NCBI GenBank assembly: GCA_016124535.1
Contig: WGNK01000061.1
Span: forward strand, 17,785 to 81,784
DNA: 64,000 bases
DNA from: Azospirillum sp.
Lineage (GTDB): Bacteria; Pseudomonadota; Alphaproteobacteria; Azospirillales; Azospirillaceae
Reading direction: 5' to 3'
The position numbers were made by a program, and so were the translations under genes. Positions 18,261 to 27,507 of the stretch are shown in pieces; the stretch's first letter is position 1, and each line of letters opens with the position of its first letter. The notes beneath the pieces are model-generated. The model saw only the letters and a list, made by a program, of their open reading frames with translations, was not told the DNA's origin and made no database searches.

Positions 18261-19152
18261 CATGGAGCAAACCCGGATAGAGCGCCAGCAGCAGCCCCAG
18301 GACCGCAATCTGTTCGGTCACCGCGCGCAGCGCGGGATCGGCCGGCGGCGGCAGCGCGAACCAGACCACCCCGCCGGCGAGCAGCGGCAGCACGGTCCAC
18401 CAGGGCGCCAGGTCATCGCGGAACGCCGGCAACGGCACCATCAGCGCCACCACGCCGGCCAGGATCACCGTCAAGCCCGGCGGAACCTCGCGGGCCAGGC
18501 GGCGCAGGCCGGTCACGGCCGGTCCCCTCGCTTCGAACAGACCGATGCCGTGGGCGAGCAGGCTGCCCGCCGCCCCGGCCAGGATATCGACCAGCCAATC
18601 CTCGAGTCCGAACGTCCGCGCCGGATGCAACCCCTGGATCATCTCGTCATGGGCGCCGTAGAGTGCGGTGATCGCCACGCCGGCCACAGTCAGGGCGGCG
18701 CCCCCCAAGCTCCGGCGCAGGCCATAGCGGACCACCACCGCGACCAGCATATATTGCGCGACATGGATCCGCTTGGCCGGAAACTGCGCTTCCGGCAGCG
18801 CCAAAGCCACCCCGGCGAGCACGAGGCCAAGTACGACCATCCCTCGACAGAGCCGACCGCCGCGCCAGGCCCGCCGCGCCGCCAGGGCGAACAGGCCGAA
18901 GGCGGCCAGAACGGCGGCGAACGGGATCAGACTGGCGCGCTCACGCCCGAGATGGTCGGTCAGTGCCGTCCAGATCTCGAAGGTGTTGACGTAAAGCAGA
19001 ATCAGCCCGGCGCAGAGGCCATGAAACCACGGGATCGGCAAACGCTCGATCTCCGGCGTCGGCGCCGCCGTCGGCGGGGAGGGGTGCATCGGGGTGCTGG
19101 TCACGGCGAGGAAAGGCTCAAGAGCTGTGGACGGGGCGATCCTGACCGCCAC
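18238..19152 (-). CDS. VanZ-like polytopic membrane protein
   Basis: The 304-residue protein has about seven or eight membrane helices. The VanZ-type core is visible in FPAKRIHVAQYMLVAVVV and YGAHDEMIQGLHPARTF, followed by EDWLVDILAGAAGSLLAHG, which carry the conserved acidic and arginine residues of the family. VanZ-like proteins are envelope proteins of poorly known biochemistry. The GTG at 19152 (gcaagg upstream) or the ATG at 19089 could start it. It overlaps the sulfatase gene by about 23 bases, so they form an operon. Confidence 0.75.
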   Translation of the reverse strand: MAVRIAPSTALEPFLAVTSTPMHPSPPTAAPTPEIERLPIPWFHGLCAGLILLYVNTFEIWTALTDHLGRERASLIPFAAVLAAFGLFALAARRAWRGGRLCRGMVVLGLVLAGVALALPEAQFPAKRIHVAQYMLVAVVVRYGLRRSLGGAALTVAGVAITALYGAHDEMIQGLHPARTFGLEDWLVDILAGAAGSLLAHGIGLFEARGPAVTGLRRLAREVPPGLTVILAGVVALMVPLPAFRDDLAPWWTVLPLLAGGVVWFALPPPADPALRAVTEQIAVLGLLLALYPGLLHALPLTFR

Positions 19153-19286
19153 CCTTGCGACCGGTCCGGCTCAACCGTGAGGCGGGATACCCAGCAAAAG
19201 CGGCGCCGGTGCGGCGGGTGATGATAGCAGCGCGTCGGCGCGCCTGGACACCCCACGCACCAGCGGCCGGACATCACACCCGATCG

Positions 19287-20642
19287 CTAGGACCCGGACC
19301 CCGCCAAGCTGACCCGATAGACGACGACCCCGAACGGTTCGAACTGCTCCTGCCACGCCGTGACATCGGGACGCACCGGCGGGTCACCCGGCCGGAACAG
19401 CCGGCTGACCGCGGCCAGCGGCTGGTCGAAGGCGATGGTGGCGGTGAGACGGCGGCGGTCGAGGTTGACCGCAAGCACGGTCAAGGCGTCGCCGTGCGGC
19501 TTGATCAACAACCGGATCGGCGTCGCCGAAACCGGCGTCCCCGAGAGTTCGACCCGCGGCGTCAAAACCGAAGTCGGCGACAGCAGGTCCGGCGTCAGCG
19601 CCCGCAATTCGGCGTTGATTTCGGTCGCCGCCGCCCAGAGCCGGCGCGCGCCGGCCCGGTCGGCCGGGCCGGCCTTGAGCCCCGGACCACCCGACCCGAA
19701 GCCCGGAGTCGGGCCATAGTCGGCTTCCGGCTCCGGCGCCATGCCCAGGACATTGCCCTCTCGGGTGACAAAGCTGTCGTAGGCGAAATAGAAGACCCCG
19801 GTGGCGCCGTGGATCAGGGCGGCATAGACCATCGCCCGCAGTTCCTCGGGTGTCGGCATCCGCCAGCCATGGGCCGGGCTGGCCATCGCCTGCAGAAACA
19901 CCCAGACCGGCCGGCTTTCGCCGGTCGACTCGACCGCCAGGCGAACCGAGCTGGGGATCCCGGTGGCGTTGTCGAGCGTGTCGATTCGCCCCCAGCGAAT
20001 CGGGTAGTTGTCGTGGGCGGAGACGTCGCCGACCGCCGCCCAGCTGCGCCAGAACGGTCGCCGCTCGCCGATGAACGCCGGGTAGTCGAGAGCGAATATC
20101 GGGTGGCGGGCATCCTGCCGTCGGATTTCGTGATAACGGCGGCGGAACCCGGCCAATTGCTCCCGCTGTTCGGCGACCGAAAACATCAGATTGGGCTCCT
20201 CGTCGAGGTACCAGGCGAGCACCCGCGAGTCGTCGGCGAAGCCGGCAATGCCGGCATCGCTCGGATAATGGAACACCAGGCCAAGCCCATGCCGGCCGGC
20301 CGCCTCGACTGCCTGGGCCAGCGGCACGCCTTCCCAGGAATGAACCGCGTTAAACCCGGCCGCCGCCAGTTCTGCGAAGGAGTGGGTTCGCTGGAACCAG
20401 GTGCCGGTCACGCCGTGGTAGATGCCGATCGGCAAGAAGGACCGCGCCGGATCGAACTGCGCCAGGCGGCGGCCGCTGCGGTCGGTCTGGGGTACGCCGG
20501 CGCGGTAAACGCTCTGGACCGGGTCGGTCGGGACCGGACGATAGCGATCCCAGGTGCAGGCCAGGGGCAATCCCGAAATTACCAGCAGCAAAAGCACCGG
20601 CAGTCCCGACGGCGGAACGCGCCTGACCGACCCTGCCGCCAT
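19287..20642 (-). CDS. lipoprotein with TIM-barrel glycoside-hydrolase-like domain
   Basis: From the ATG at 20642 (ggagg just upstream) the product is 451 residues with a lipoprotein signal: hydrophobic LPVLLLLVISG and a lipobox-like LPLAC. The rest looks like a TIM barrel of the glycosidase type: FLPIGIYHGVTGTWF, FNAVHSWEGVPLAQAVE, LAWYLDEEPNLM (possible acid/base Glu), HGATGVFYFAYDS, and a C-terminal beta domain. The specific substrate is unknown. It is the most upstream gene of the minus-strand envelope run and diverges from the polysaccharide cluster. Confidence 0.65.
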   Translation of the reverse strand: MAAGSVRRVPPSGLPVLLLLVISGLPLACTWDRYRPVPTDPVQSVYRAGVPQTDRSGRRLAQFDPARSFLPIGIYHGVTGTWFQRTHSFAELAAAGFNAVHSWEGVPLAQAVEAAGRHGLGLVFHYPSDAGIAGFADDSRVLAWYLDEEPNLMFSVAEQREQLAGFRRRYHEIRRQDARHPIFALDYPAFIGERRPFWRSWAAVGDVSAHDNYPIRWGRIDTLDNATGIPSSVRLAVESTGESRPVWVFLQAMASPAHGWRMPTPEELRAMVYAALIHGATGVFYFAYDSFVTREGNVLGMAPEPEADYGPTPGFGSGGPGLKAGPADRAGARRLWAAATEINAELRALTPDLLSPTSVLTPRVELSGTPVSATPIRLLIKPHGDALTVLAVNLDRRRLTATIAFDQPLAAVSRLFRPGDPPVRPDVTAWQEQFEPFGVVVYRVSLAGSGS

Positions 20643-20955
20643 CGTCCTCCACCCGTCCTTTGCGGCGCTCCAAATCGACGGCCAAACCGCTTGTAGCGTA
20701 TCTCGTGCCTGCAGCCCCAATTGACAGTATCCTACCAGCCGCGTATCCAGTCGTTACGATAGATCAAAAATCGGGCGGCTGTCTTGAGCATCGGGGCGAC
20801 AGCGGACCACCGTCGAAACCGGTCGGCACCCCGGAAACCGGGGCATCGGCCGATCGGGGGAGAGGCCCTCCGGCAGGTCTCGTGGTCGTCCTGATTGGCC
20901 CCGAACCGGCTCGTGCCGTATCGTCTGCCGGTCCTGACCACCCCGATTGCGGGTC
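20643..20955. other. divergent intergenic region, no gene seen
   Basis: About 310 bases separate the divergent lipoprotein and glycosyltransferase genes. A small perfect hairpin (ccccgg-aaa-ccgggg, 20829-20843) is present, without a T-tract, so it is not a standard terminator. No convincing promoter or small gene was recognised. Confidence 0.5.
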
Positions 20956-21963
20956 ATGACGATGAGCGAGCCAAAAAGCGAATCGGTTTCGGCGATTGTG
21001 GTCAGCTATTGGACCGGCCCGGCGCTGGTCGATTGCCTGGACGCCCTGATCGCCCAGGCAGCCCTCACCGAAATCATCGTGGTCAATAACGGCAACAGCG
21101 TCGAGACGGTGACGTGGCTTCAGGAACTCGCCCGGCGCGAGCCACGGCTCTGCCTTGTCGAGCCGGGCTTCAATACCGGATTCGCCGCCGGGTGCAATTT
21201 CGGCGTCAATCATGCCTTCGGTGACTATCTGGCCTTCGTCAACCCCGATCTGATCCTGCCCGATACCGCGATCGAGCAGTTCCTTGAGGTGTTTCGCACC
21301 CATCCGGGGGTGTGGCTGTGCGGCGGACGACTGGTCGGCATCGACGGGCAGGAACAGCGCGGCGGGCGGCGTGAAGTCCTGTCACCGTGGCGCGCCTTTG
21401 TCGAGCTCAGCCGGCTCGATCGCCTGTTGCCCAACCACCCCTACTTCCGCCGGTTGCACCTCTATCAGCATGAGGAAATGCGTGAAATCTGCGAGGTGCC
21501 GACGGTGTCGGGCGCCTTTATGATGATACCGCGCCGGCTGTACCAACGGCTGGGGGGCATGGATGACAACATGTTCCTGCATTTCGAGGATGCCGACTTG
21601 TGTATTCGGGTCCGCCAAAATGGCGGCCGGATATTATATTGCGGACATATCCCGGTCAGGCACCATTTGAGCACCAGTGATGTCTCTCGTTTTTTTGTCG
21701 AACTGCACAAGACGCGCAGCACAAGCTATTATTTCTTTAAGCACTTCATCCATGATTACCCTAATTGGGTCATCTTTACCGTCTGTATGCTGCTCTGGGT
21801 CCGCTTGACGGTGTTGACGCCGCGGCTCCTGATCCGCGATCTGCCCGGTATGATTCGCCGCCAGCGCCGGGGTCGTGGATCCATCAGCAGTGCCGGAGCC
21901 GGCACTGTCCCGGAGGGCGGACCGACCAAATCACCCACCACCTTGGTCGATGTGATTTCCTGA
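20956..21963 (+). CDS. family 2 glycosyltransferase (rhamnosyltransferase-like)
   Basis: The 335-residue product has a GT-A fold: SAIVVSYWTGPALVDCLDAL at the N-terminus, IIVVNNGNS, GFNTGFAAGCNFGV, LAFVNPDLILP and the later VSGAFMMIPRRLYQRLGGMD with FLHFEDADLCIRVRQNGG. These are typical of rhamnosyltransferase-like GT2 enzymes that build O-antigen or exopolysaccharide on a lipid carrier. ATG 20956 or ATG 20962 may start it. It heads the plus-strand polysaccharide cluster, so it likely adds a sugar to the exported glycan. Donor and acceptor are unknown. Confidence 0.85.
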   Translation: MTMSEPKSESVSAIVVSYWTGPALVDCLDALIAQAALTEIIVVNNGNSVETVTWLQELARREPRLCLVEPGFNTGFAAGCNFGVNHAFGDYLAFVNPDLILPDTAIEQFLEVFRTHPGVWLCGGRLVGIDGQEQRGGRREVLSPWRAFVELSRLDRLLPNHPYFRRLHLYQHEEMREICEVPTVSGAFMMIPRRLYQRLGGMDDNMFLHFEDADLCIRVRQNGGRILYCGHIPVRHHLSTSDVSRFFVELHKTRSTSYYFFKHFIHDYPNWVIFTVCMLLWVRLTVLTPRLLIRDLPGMIRRQRRGRGSISSAGAGTVPEGGPTKSPTTLVDVIS

Positions 21964-22084
21964 CGCCCCGAGAGTGCCCGGCCGGCGCGAGCCTGGACGT
22001 GCCGGTTGCCTGCGGCCCCATCGGCACGTAAACTCCGGCCCGACGACGCGCCGATCTGGCCGTAAATTGTGAAAGAGTCGCAGG

Positions 22085-22849
22085 ATGAACCTTGCGGTGA
22101 TCGGTCGCTTTTCCGTCTACGCCGCTGGAGTCGAGCTGCGTCGGTCAATGATCGGGGGACGGATCGGCATTCTTCTTGAATCGCTGGCCCTGCTCTTGGT
22201 CACGGCTGCTCTGGGAACCTTGTTCGGAACCATTTTCAAACAGAACATCGAGAGCTACCAGGACTATATCAAATCCCTCGGTGCCGGTCTGATCGCCTGG
22301 ATCTATCTGTCGTCGGCGATCAATCGCTCCTGTACCAGCATTTCGGCCTGGAGCCGGATTCTGCGCCATGCCAGGGTCCCGGTCGCGGCCATCCCGCTGG
22401 CCACTCTGCTGCGCAGCGGCACGGTGCTGTTTTTGAACCTGATCCTGTTTCAGATCGCGACGGCGCTGCTGACCGATTCGGATCCGCTGTTGCCGATTTC
22501 ATTTTTATTCGGGCTGGCGCTGCTGACCGCCAATCTTTATTGCTTCAGTTTCGTCGCGACCCTGCTGTGTCTCAGATTCCGCAATTTGCCCCAGTCGATT
22601 TCCGGATTGCTCCAGGTCGGTTTTTTTCTGACGCCGCTGGTGTGGCCGGATTTTTTCCTCGGGCGCTATCAGTTTCTCAATGAAATAAATCCGTTTTATC
22701 ATTTGGTTGAATTGATCCGTTCCCCGTTGCTCGGTCGGCCGATTCCGCTTCTCGGTTGGGCTTACTGTGTTGCGACCTTGATCGTGGCCGCGCTTCTGGG
22801 CTTGGCGATGAATCGGGTTTCGACCCGGCGGCTGGCCTATTGGTTGTAG
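22085..22849 (+). CDS. polysaccharide ABC exporter, permease (Wzm-like)
   Basis: The 254-residue protein has six predicted membrane helices and the ABC-2 layout of O-antigen/capsule exporters (Wzm/KpsM/TagG): LLESLALLLVTAALGTLFG, LGAGLIAWIYLSSAIN, FRNLPQSISGLLQVGFFLTPLVWP, then NEINPFYHLVELIRSPLLG. These pieces are characteristic of the family. It is followed after three bases by its ATPase partner. Together they would flip lipid-linked glycan across the inner membrane. Confidence 0.88.
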   Translation: MNLAVIGRFSVYAAGVELRRSMIGGRIGILLESLALLLVTAALGTLFGTIFKQNIESYQDYIKSLGAGLIAWIYLSSAINRSCTSISAWSRILRHARVPVAAIPLATLLRSGTVLFLNLILFQIATALLTDSDPLLPISFLFGLALLTANLYCFSFVATLLCLRFRNLPQSISGLLQVGFFLTPLVWPDFFLGRYQFLNEINPFYHLVELIRSPLLGRPIPLLGWAYCVATLIVAALLGLAMNRVSTRRLAYWL

Positions 22850-22852
22850 ACC

Positions 22853-23602
22853 ATGAGCCTGATCGCACTGCAAAACGTCTGGGTCGAATATCCGCTGTTC
22901 GGGGCCTGGAACCGCTCCTTCACCCGCAGCATGATGCCGCAGGGACGCAAGAATGCCGGGGCGGCGCCGGCCAACGGCCGGATGATCACCGCCCTGCGGG
23001 ATGTCACTCTGACGATTGCCGCCGGCGAGCGTCTGGCGGTGCTGGGCTCAAACGGCTCGGGCAAAACCTCGCTGGTCCGGGTGTTGGCCGGGCTGGTCGC
23101 GCCGAGCCGCGGCAGCATCCGAATCGACGGCCAGCCCAGTGCGATTCTCAGCCTGGGTTGCGAGGTCTACCCCGATGCCACGATCTTCGAAACGATCGTG
23201 CTACGGGGACTGCTGAGCGGCAAATCCCGCCGCGACTCGATCGTCCTGGCCGAGAAGGTGATCGAGTTCTCCGAGCTGTCGAAAGTATCCGGTCAGCCGA
23301 TCGGCGCCTTGTCATCCGGACTGGTCTTTCGACTCGGTATCGGTTTGGCGATTTTTCTCGGATCTGACATCGTCCTTCTCGATGAAGTGGTTGATACGGC
23401 AGACCCTAATTTTGTGACGAAGGTCAAAAAACAGTTCCTGGAAAAATTGATGCCGAATATCGTGCTGGTCATTGTCGAGCGATCCCAGGCAATCATGGAG
23501 GACATTTGTACCCGTGCCATTATCCTTGACAACGGCCAGATTGTTGCCGCTGGAAGTTATCGGGAAATTGCAGAGATTTCACGCGGCAGGTACACTTACT
23601 GA
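22853..23602 (+). CDS. polysaccharide ABC exporter, ATPase (Wzt-like)
   Basis: The 249-residue ATPase has Walker A LGSNGSGKTS, the signature region GALSSGLVFRLGIG and Walker B IVLLDEVVDTAD. The short length means it lacks the C-terminal carbohydrate-binding domain of some Wzt proteins. After Walker B, the strand normally ending in the H-loop histidine reads VLVIVERSQAIM, so the usual SH pair is replaced by ER. This may lower ATPase activity or require a different switch residue. It partners the permease at 22085. Confidence 0.85.
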   Translation: MSLIALQNVWVEYPLFGAWNRSFTRSMMPQGRKNAGAAPANGRMITALRDVTLTIAAGERLAVLGSNGSGKTSLVRVLAGLVAPSRGSIRIDGQPSAILSLGCEVYPDATIFETIVLRGLLSGKSRRDSIVLAEKVIEFSELSKVSGQPIGALSSGLVFRLGIGLAIFLGSDIVLLDEVVDTADPNFVTKVKKQFLEKLMPNIVLVIVERSQAIMEDICTRAIILDNGQIVAAGSYREIAEISRGRYTY

Positions 23603-23625
23603 GATTTCGGTGAAAGCAGATCGGC

Positions 23626-25722
23626 ATGCGTCAGGACTCGCCCTCCGCTGCGACCGCTGATCCGGCCGAGGCGCCGCGTTCGCGATCGGTTGGCGTACCG
23701 GCGGTCTTTCTCGGCCTGATCGCCGCCGGCCTCGGCCTCGGGCTGTTCAGCTATCTGGCCGCGCTGCTGCCCTGGCAGATCGGGATCTGGGCCGATTCCG
23801 AACCGATCGCCGCCGCGGTTCACGCCGGCGCAGGCGCGGTGGCACTTGGCTTGGCCGGTGCCTTGTGGTCGCGCTCCGAGGAGACATGGCCGGCATTCAG
23901 CCATCCCTTTGTCCTGCTGCCGCTGGCTTTGGCGGTCTGGAGTCTGGTCTCGGGACTGGCCGCCCGCAGTCCGGCATTGAACATCCTCGGCTCGCCGCAG
24001 ACCGCCGAGGGCGTCCTGCTCTACCTCGACTTCGCGATTTTCGTCGCCGGCGGCATTCTGCTGGGCCAGCGGCCGCGGCTGGCCGCGATCACCGGCCTGA
24101 TGGCGTTGGCCGCGGCGATCGTGATCCCGATGCTGACGCTGTGGCCGGCAACCCGCGTCTATTTCTTCGGTGCCTGGCTGACGTTTGGCGCGGTCGCCGC
24201 CGCGGTGATCACGCTCATTCTGTTGGAGCGCCGGTGCCCGCCCTGGATGCTCAGCCTGGCCGGACTGGCGGCGCTGGTTCCCGGTCTGGCGCTGTCGGAC
24301 AGCAATACTGCGATCGGTGCCGGTCTGCTGATCCTGCCCGCACTATGGCCGGGCGGGTCTTCGAATCCGAAAGTGCAGCGCTGGCTGCCGCCCCGGCGCA
24401 TGACGATCGCCATCGTGGTGGTTCCGATCGTCCTGATCGCAGTATTTCAGGCGATCGGCCAGATCACGCCGGAGCACGCCTTCGAACAGCCGCGCATGGT
24501 CGAAAGCCTGTGGTCGCGGGCACGGCTGCAGCGCGCCCTCTTGGCGGAGTTCGGGCAATCGCCCGCGGCCGTCCTGTTCGGCACCGGCTGGGGTCATATT
24601 CGCGACCTGTTCAGCCGCAATCTGCTCGCCGCCGAGGTCCCGATCTGGAACACCCGATGGGACATGCTGGGGCGCGACATCGTCAACAGCCACAGTTTCG
24701 TTCTGGAAGCGCTGCTGGCCGCTGGCCTGCCGGCCCTGGTCCTGCGGCTCGCGATGGTGGCCAGCCTGCCGCTGGCGTGCCGGCCGGGCCGTCGCCTGGC
24801 CGCCGCCTGTTTCGGCCTGTGCCTGGCGACGCTGGGTTCGCTGTGGTTCCAGATGCCGGGCACCACGGCAATGGTGGCCTTGGCCTATGCCGCCCTGGCC
24901 GGGGCATCGCCCCGACCCGCCGCCTCGCGCCGGACGGTCTGGCTGGCCGCCGGACTCTTGGCCGGGTTGGGCGTCGCGCTGGCCGCGGCCGCGGTCGGCC
25001 TGTTCGGCCGTGGCCTGGTCGAAGCCGAGTTGCAGCACCAATATTTGCCGCCCGACCACCCGCCGCCGCTGGTCGACTGCGACTCCCGACGCTTCGCCGC
25101 ACCGCGCGGTGACGTCGTCCTCGCGGAATTGCTCGGGCGCCACCTGAAACAGATCCGCACCCCCGGGCAGACCGAACCGGCGTCCGAAGCGACGCTTCTG
25201 GCGATCGCCAATTTGATCTGTCTGTCGGAAAGGCCACCCTACCGGCAGGCGCCGGCCCCCCAGAGCTTCGTCATGGCCCTGACCGGCGACATCGCCCTGG
25301 CGCCCGCTGGTTACAACTACCGGCGCTATTTCAGCGGGCTGATCGACAGCTGGCCGGAGCGGCTCCGGGAGTTTCTGACGCTCGCGCCGGGCCGCAGCGA
25401 CCTTGCCGTCGGCTATTTCACCTGGGCGACGCGCAATAACCGGTGGAACGAGGTGCGGACTATGGCCGAGAGCCTGCTGGCACGCGATCCAACCGACCCG
25501 GTCGGGTTGTGGTACGACGGCGCCGCCCTGCTGCGCGATCCCGCCCGCGTCGATGCCGGCTACGAGCGGCTTCGCCAGGCCCTGGCCCAAGGCATCGACC
25601 TCCGGCTGAACGTCTCGGAGTTCGATCGCCGCAATATCGCCAATCACCGACCAGCCCTCCTCCGGCCCTCCGTCATCCAGACGGCACCCTTCCAGCCGGC
25701 GCCCCCCACGGCGTCACCATGA
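23626..25722 (+). CDS. polytopic membrane protein, Wzy/O-antigen ligase-like
   Basis: The 698-residue product has about ten or more membrane helices in its first 450 residues, with a periplasmic loop containing FGTGWGHIRDLFSRN and NSHSFVLEALLAAGLPALVL. The latter resembles the HN.f/SH.f...L...G motif of O-antigen ligases and Wzy polymerases. The C-terminal 250 residues are soluble and partly TPR-like (DLAVGYFTWATRNNRWNEV). It starts 24 bases after the ABC ATPase, and its stop overlaps the next gene as ATGA. Polymerase or ligase activity is inferred from context. Confidence 0.7.
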   Translation: MRQDSPSAATADPAEAPRSRSVGVPAVFLGLIAAGLGLGLFSYLAALLPWQIGIWADSEPIAAAVHAGAGAVALGLAGALWSRSEETWPAFSHPFVLLPLALAVWSLVSGLAARSPALNILGSPQTAEGVLLYLDFAIFVAGGILLGQRPRLAAITGLMALAAAIVIPMLTLWPATRVYFFGAWLTFGAVAAAVITLILLERRCPPWMLSLAGLAALVPGLALSDSNTAIGAGLLILPALWPGGSSNPKVQRWLPPRRMTIAIVVVPIVLIAVFQAIGQITPEHAFEQPRMVESLWSRARLQRALLAEFGQSPAAVLFGTGWGHIRDLFSRNLLAAEVPIWNTRWDMLGRDIVNSHSFVLEALLAAGLPALVLRLAMVASLPLACRPGRRLAAACFGLCLATLGSLWFQMPGTTAMVALAYAALAGASPRPAASRRTVWLAAGLLAGLGVALAAAAVGLFGRGLVEAELQHQYLPPDHPPPLVDCDSRRFAAPRGDVVLAELLGRHLKQIRTPGQTEPASEATLLAIANLICLSERPPYRQAPAPQSFVMALTGDIALAPAGYNYRRYFSGLIDSWPERLREFLTLAPGRSDLAVGYFTWATRNNRWNEVRTMAESLLARDPTDPVGLWYDGAALLRDPARVDAGYERLRQALAQGIDLRLNVSEFDRRNIANHRPALLRPSVIQTAPFQPAPPTASP

Positions 25723-27392
25723 CCTTGCCGGTCGGCGCACTCTGGCTCCTCGCGGGCAGCCTGTGGTTCGGGCTCGGGCAGTTGGCCCTGTTGCCGCCGT
25801 GGGAGGGTTTCGACGAAACCGCCCACTACGCCTCTATCCAACAGATCGCGGCGACCGGCACCCTGCCCCGCCTGGGCGACGCGCGCTTGAGCCGGGAGAC
25901 CGAGCGCTATCGGGCGCTGGCGCCGATGCCCTATGCCTCGACCCCGCCTTTCGAGCAGAATGGCGCGACGACCTATTTCGGCTTTTTCGCCGGTTCGCCG
26001 GCTTCGATCGCCGCCGCCGCCGAGGCGTTGCGCGCGCGCCTGCCGCAGACGGAGTTCGAGCCGGGCAACGAGGCCAATTGGGAGGCCCAGCACCCGCCCC
26101 TCTACTATCTGCTGATGGCGCCGCTGTTCCGGCTGGCGGCGACTTGGCCGCTGCTCGACCGGCTATTCGTCCTGCGTCTGGCGTCGTTTGCCCTGGCCTT
26201 CGGCGGGCTGGCGATCGCCTGCGTCGCCAATGCCGCGGTGTTGTTCCGGCACCCGCCCGGACCCTCGCCCCCGGCCGCGCCGCGCCAGCCTGTCCTGGTC
26301 ACGGCGCTGGTCGCGGGTTGGCCATGGTTGATGCCGATGTGGTTTCCCACCATGGCCCGGATCGGCAACGACAGCCTTTGCCTCTGTCTGATGTCGTTAT
26401 CCTGGGCCTGGCTGATCCGGCTCGAGCGGCCCCAGGCCGGTGCCCGCGACCACCTCCTGCTCGGCGTCACCCTGGGCTTGGGCTGCCTGACCAAGGCGTT
26501 TTTTCTGCCGGTCGCCGCCGGTATCGCGGCCTTCCTGGCGCTGCGCCGGGTGATCGGCGACCGCAGCGCTGAAACCGGGCGGAGCGACTGGAGAAATCTC
26601 GCCCTGATGGTGGCGGCGACCGCGGCGATCGGCCTGCCGTGGTACCTCTTCGGCCCGGCAGGCGGCCGCACCGCCGCGTTCGGCGTCGATTTCGCCGCAC
26701 TCGGCGGCGCCGGCGGATTCCTGGCGCGGTGGTCCGACCTGGAGGCGCCCCTGTCGCTGCTCCACAGCGTCACCACCATCGCCAAGAGCTTCCTCTGGGC
26801 CGGGACCTGGTCGTTCGGCCGCCCGCCGCTGATCCTTCTGCTACCGCTGGCGGCCTTTTCGGCGATTCTGGCGGTCGGCTATCTGCGCACACTGCCGCCG
26901 CTGCGATCCGACGCGCGGCCCTGGGCGCCGCTGTTCTTCGTCGTGCCGATCCTGGCCGGCCTGGTTTTTCATGCCATCGTCTGGGTGACCCTTTATCGCC
27001 GCGGCGGCGGCACGCCCGGCTGGTACCTGCATATCCTGCTCGGTCCGCTCGCCCTTGCCGCCGCCCGGGGCGCCCGCGCCGCGGCCGGCCGTCCGGCCGC
27101 CCGGCTGGCGACAAGTGCCCTCGCGTCTTATGCCATCGCCTTCGGCATCGTGGTCACCGGCCTGCAATTGCTGATGTTTACCGGTTGCCTGTTCAAGGCC
27201 GGCGACGTCGTCGCCTATCAGTGGCCGGCCGATCCACGATGCCTGGTGGACGGTGCCGGCCTGGTCAGCCGACTGGCGGTGCTGGGCCGGCCGGCCCTCG
27301 GCCTGCCCTGTCTGGCAACCGGATTGGGGCTGCTGGCGGTCGGGCTATTTCGCGCCTCCCGAGAACACCCCGAGCCGCCGTCGGCGCCTTGA
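25719..27392 (+). CDS. polytopic membrane protein, GT-C/DUF2142-like
   Basis: From the ATG at 25719, which overlaps the preceding stop, the product is 557 residues with about ten membrane helices. The first periplasmic loop has PPWEGFDETAHYASIQQIA, with the acidic DE..H motif that marks GT-C type lipid-linked sugar transferases and DUF2142 proteins, and NWEAQHPPLYYLLMAPLF. It may transfer sugars from a polyprenyl-phosphate donor on the outer face of the membrane. The open frame upstream of 25719 only reads through the previous gene. Confidence 0.75.
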   Translation: MTLPVGALWLLAGSLWFGLGQLALLPPWEGFDETAHYASIQQIAATGTLPRLGDARLSRETERYRALAPMPYASTPPFEQNGATTYFGFFAGSPASIAAAAEALRARLPQTEFEPGNEANWEAQHPPLYYLLMAPLFRLAATWPLLDRLFVLRLASFALAFGGLAIACVANAAVLFRHPPGPSPPAAPRQPVLVTALVAGWPWLMPMWFPTMARIGNDSLCLCLMSLSWAWLIRLERPQAGARDHLLLGVTLGLGCLTKAFFLPVAAGIAAFLALRRVIGDRSAETGRSDWRNLALMVAATAAIGLPWYLFGPAGGRTAAFGVDFAALGGAGGFLARWSDLEAPLSLLHSVTTIAKSFLWAGTWSFGRPPLILLLPLAAFSAILAVGYLRTLPPLRSDARPWAPLFFVVPILAGLVFHAIVWVTLYRRGGGTPGWYLHILLGPLALAAARGARAAAGRPAARLATSALASYAIAFGIVVTGLQLLMFTGCLFKAGDVVAYQWPADPRCLVDGAGLVSRLAVLGRPALGLPCLATGLGLLAVGLFRASREHPEPPSAP

Positions 27393-27507
27393 AACCGCGC
27401 GAAGGACGACTTTTCGCCGCGGCGTTTCGACTTGACGCCGGCCAGACGAGCGGGATCAATGCGGCGATTCCCTGGGTCCGCGCGCAAATGGAGCATGAGG
27501 CCACTTG

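Noticed and set aside
20829..20843. Hairpin ccccgg-aaa-ccgggg considered as a terminator
   Set aside because: No T-run on either side, and it lies between divergent genes where none is needed.
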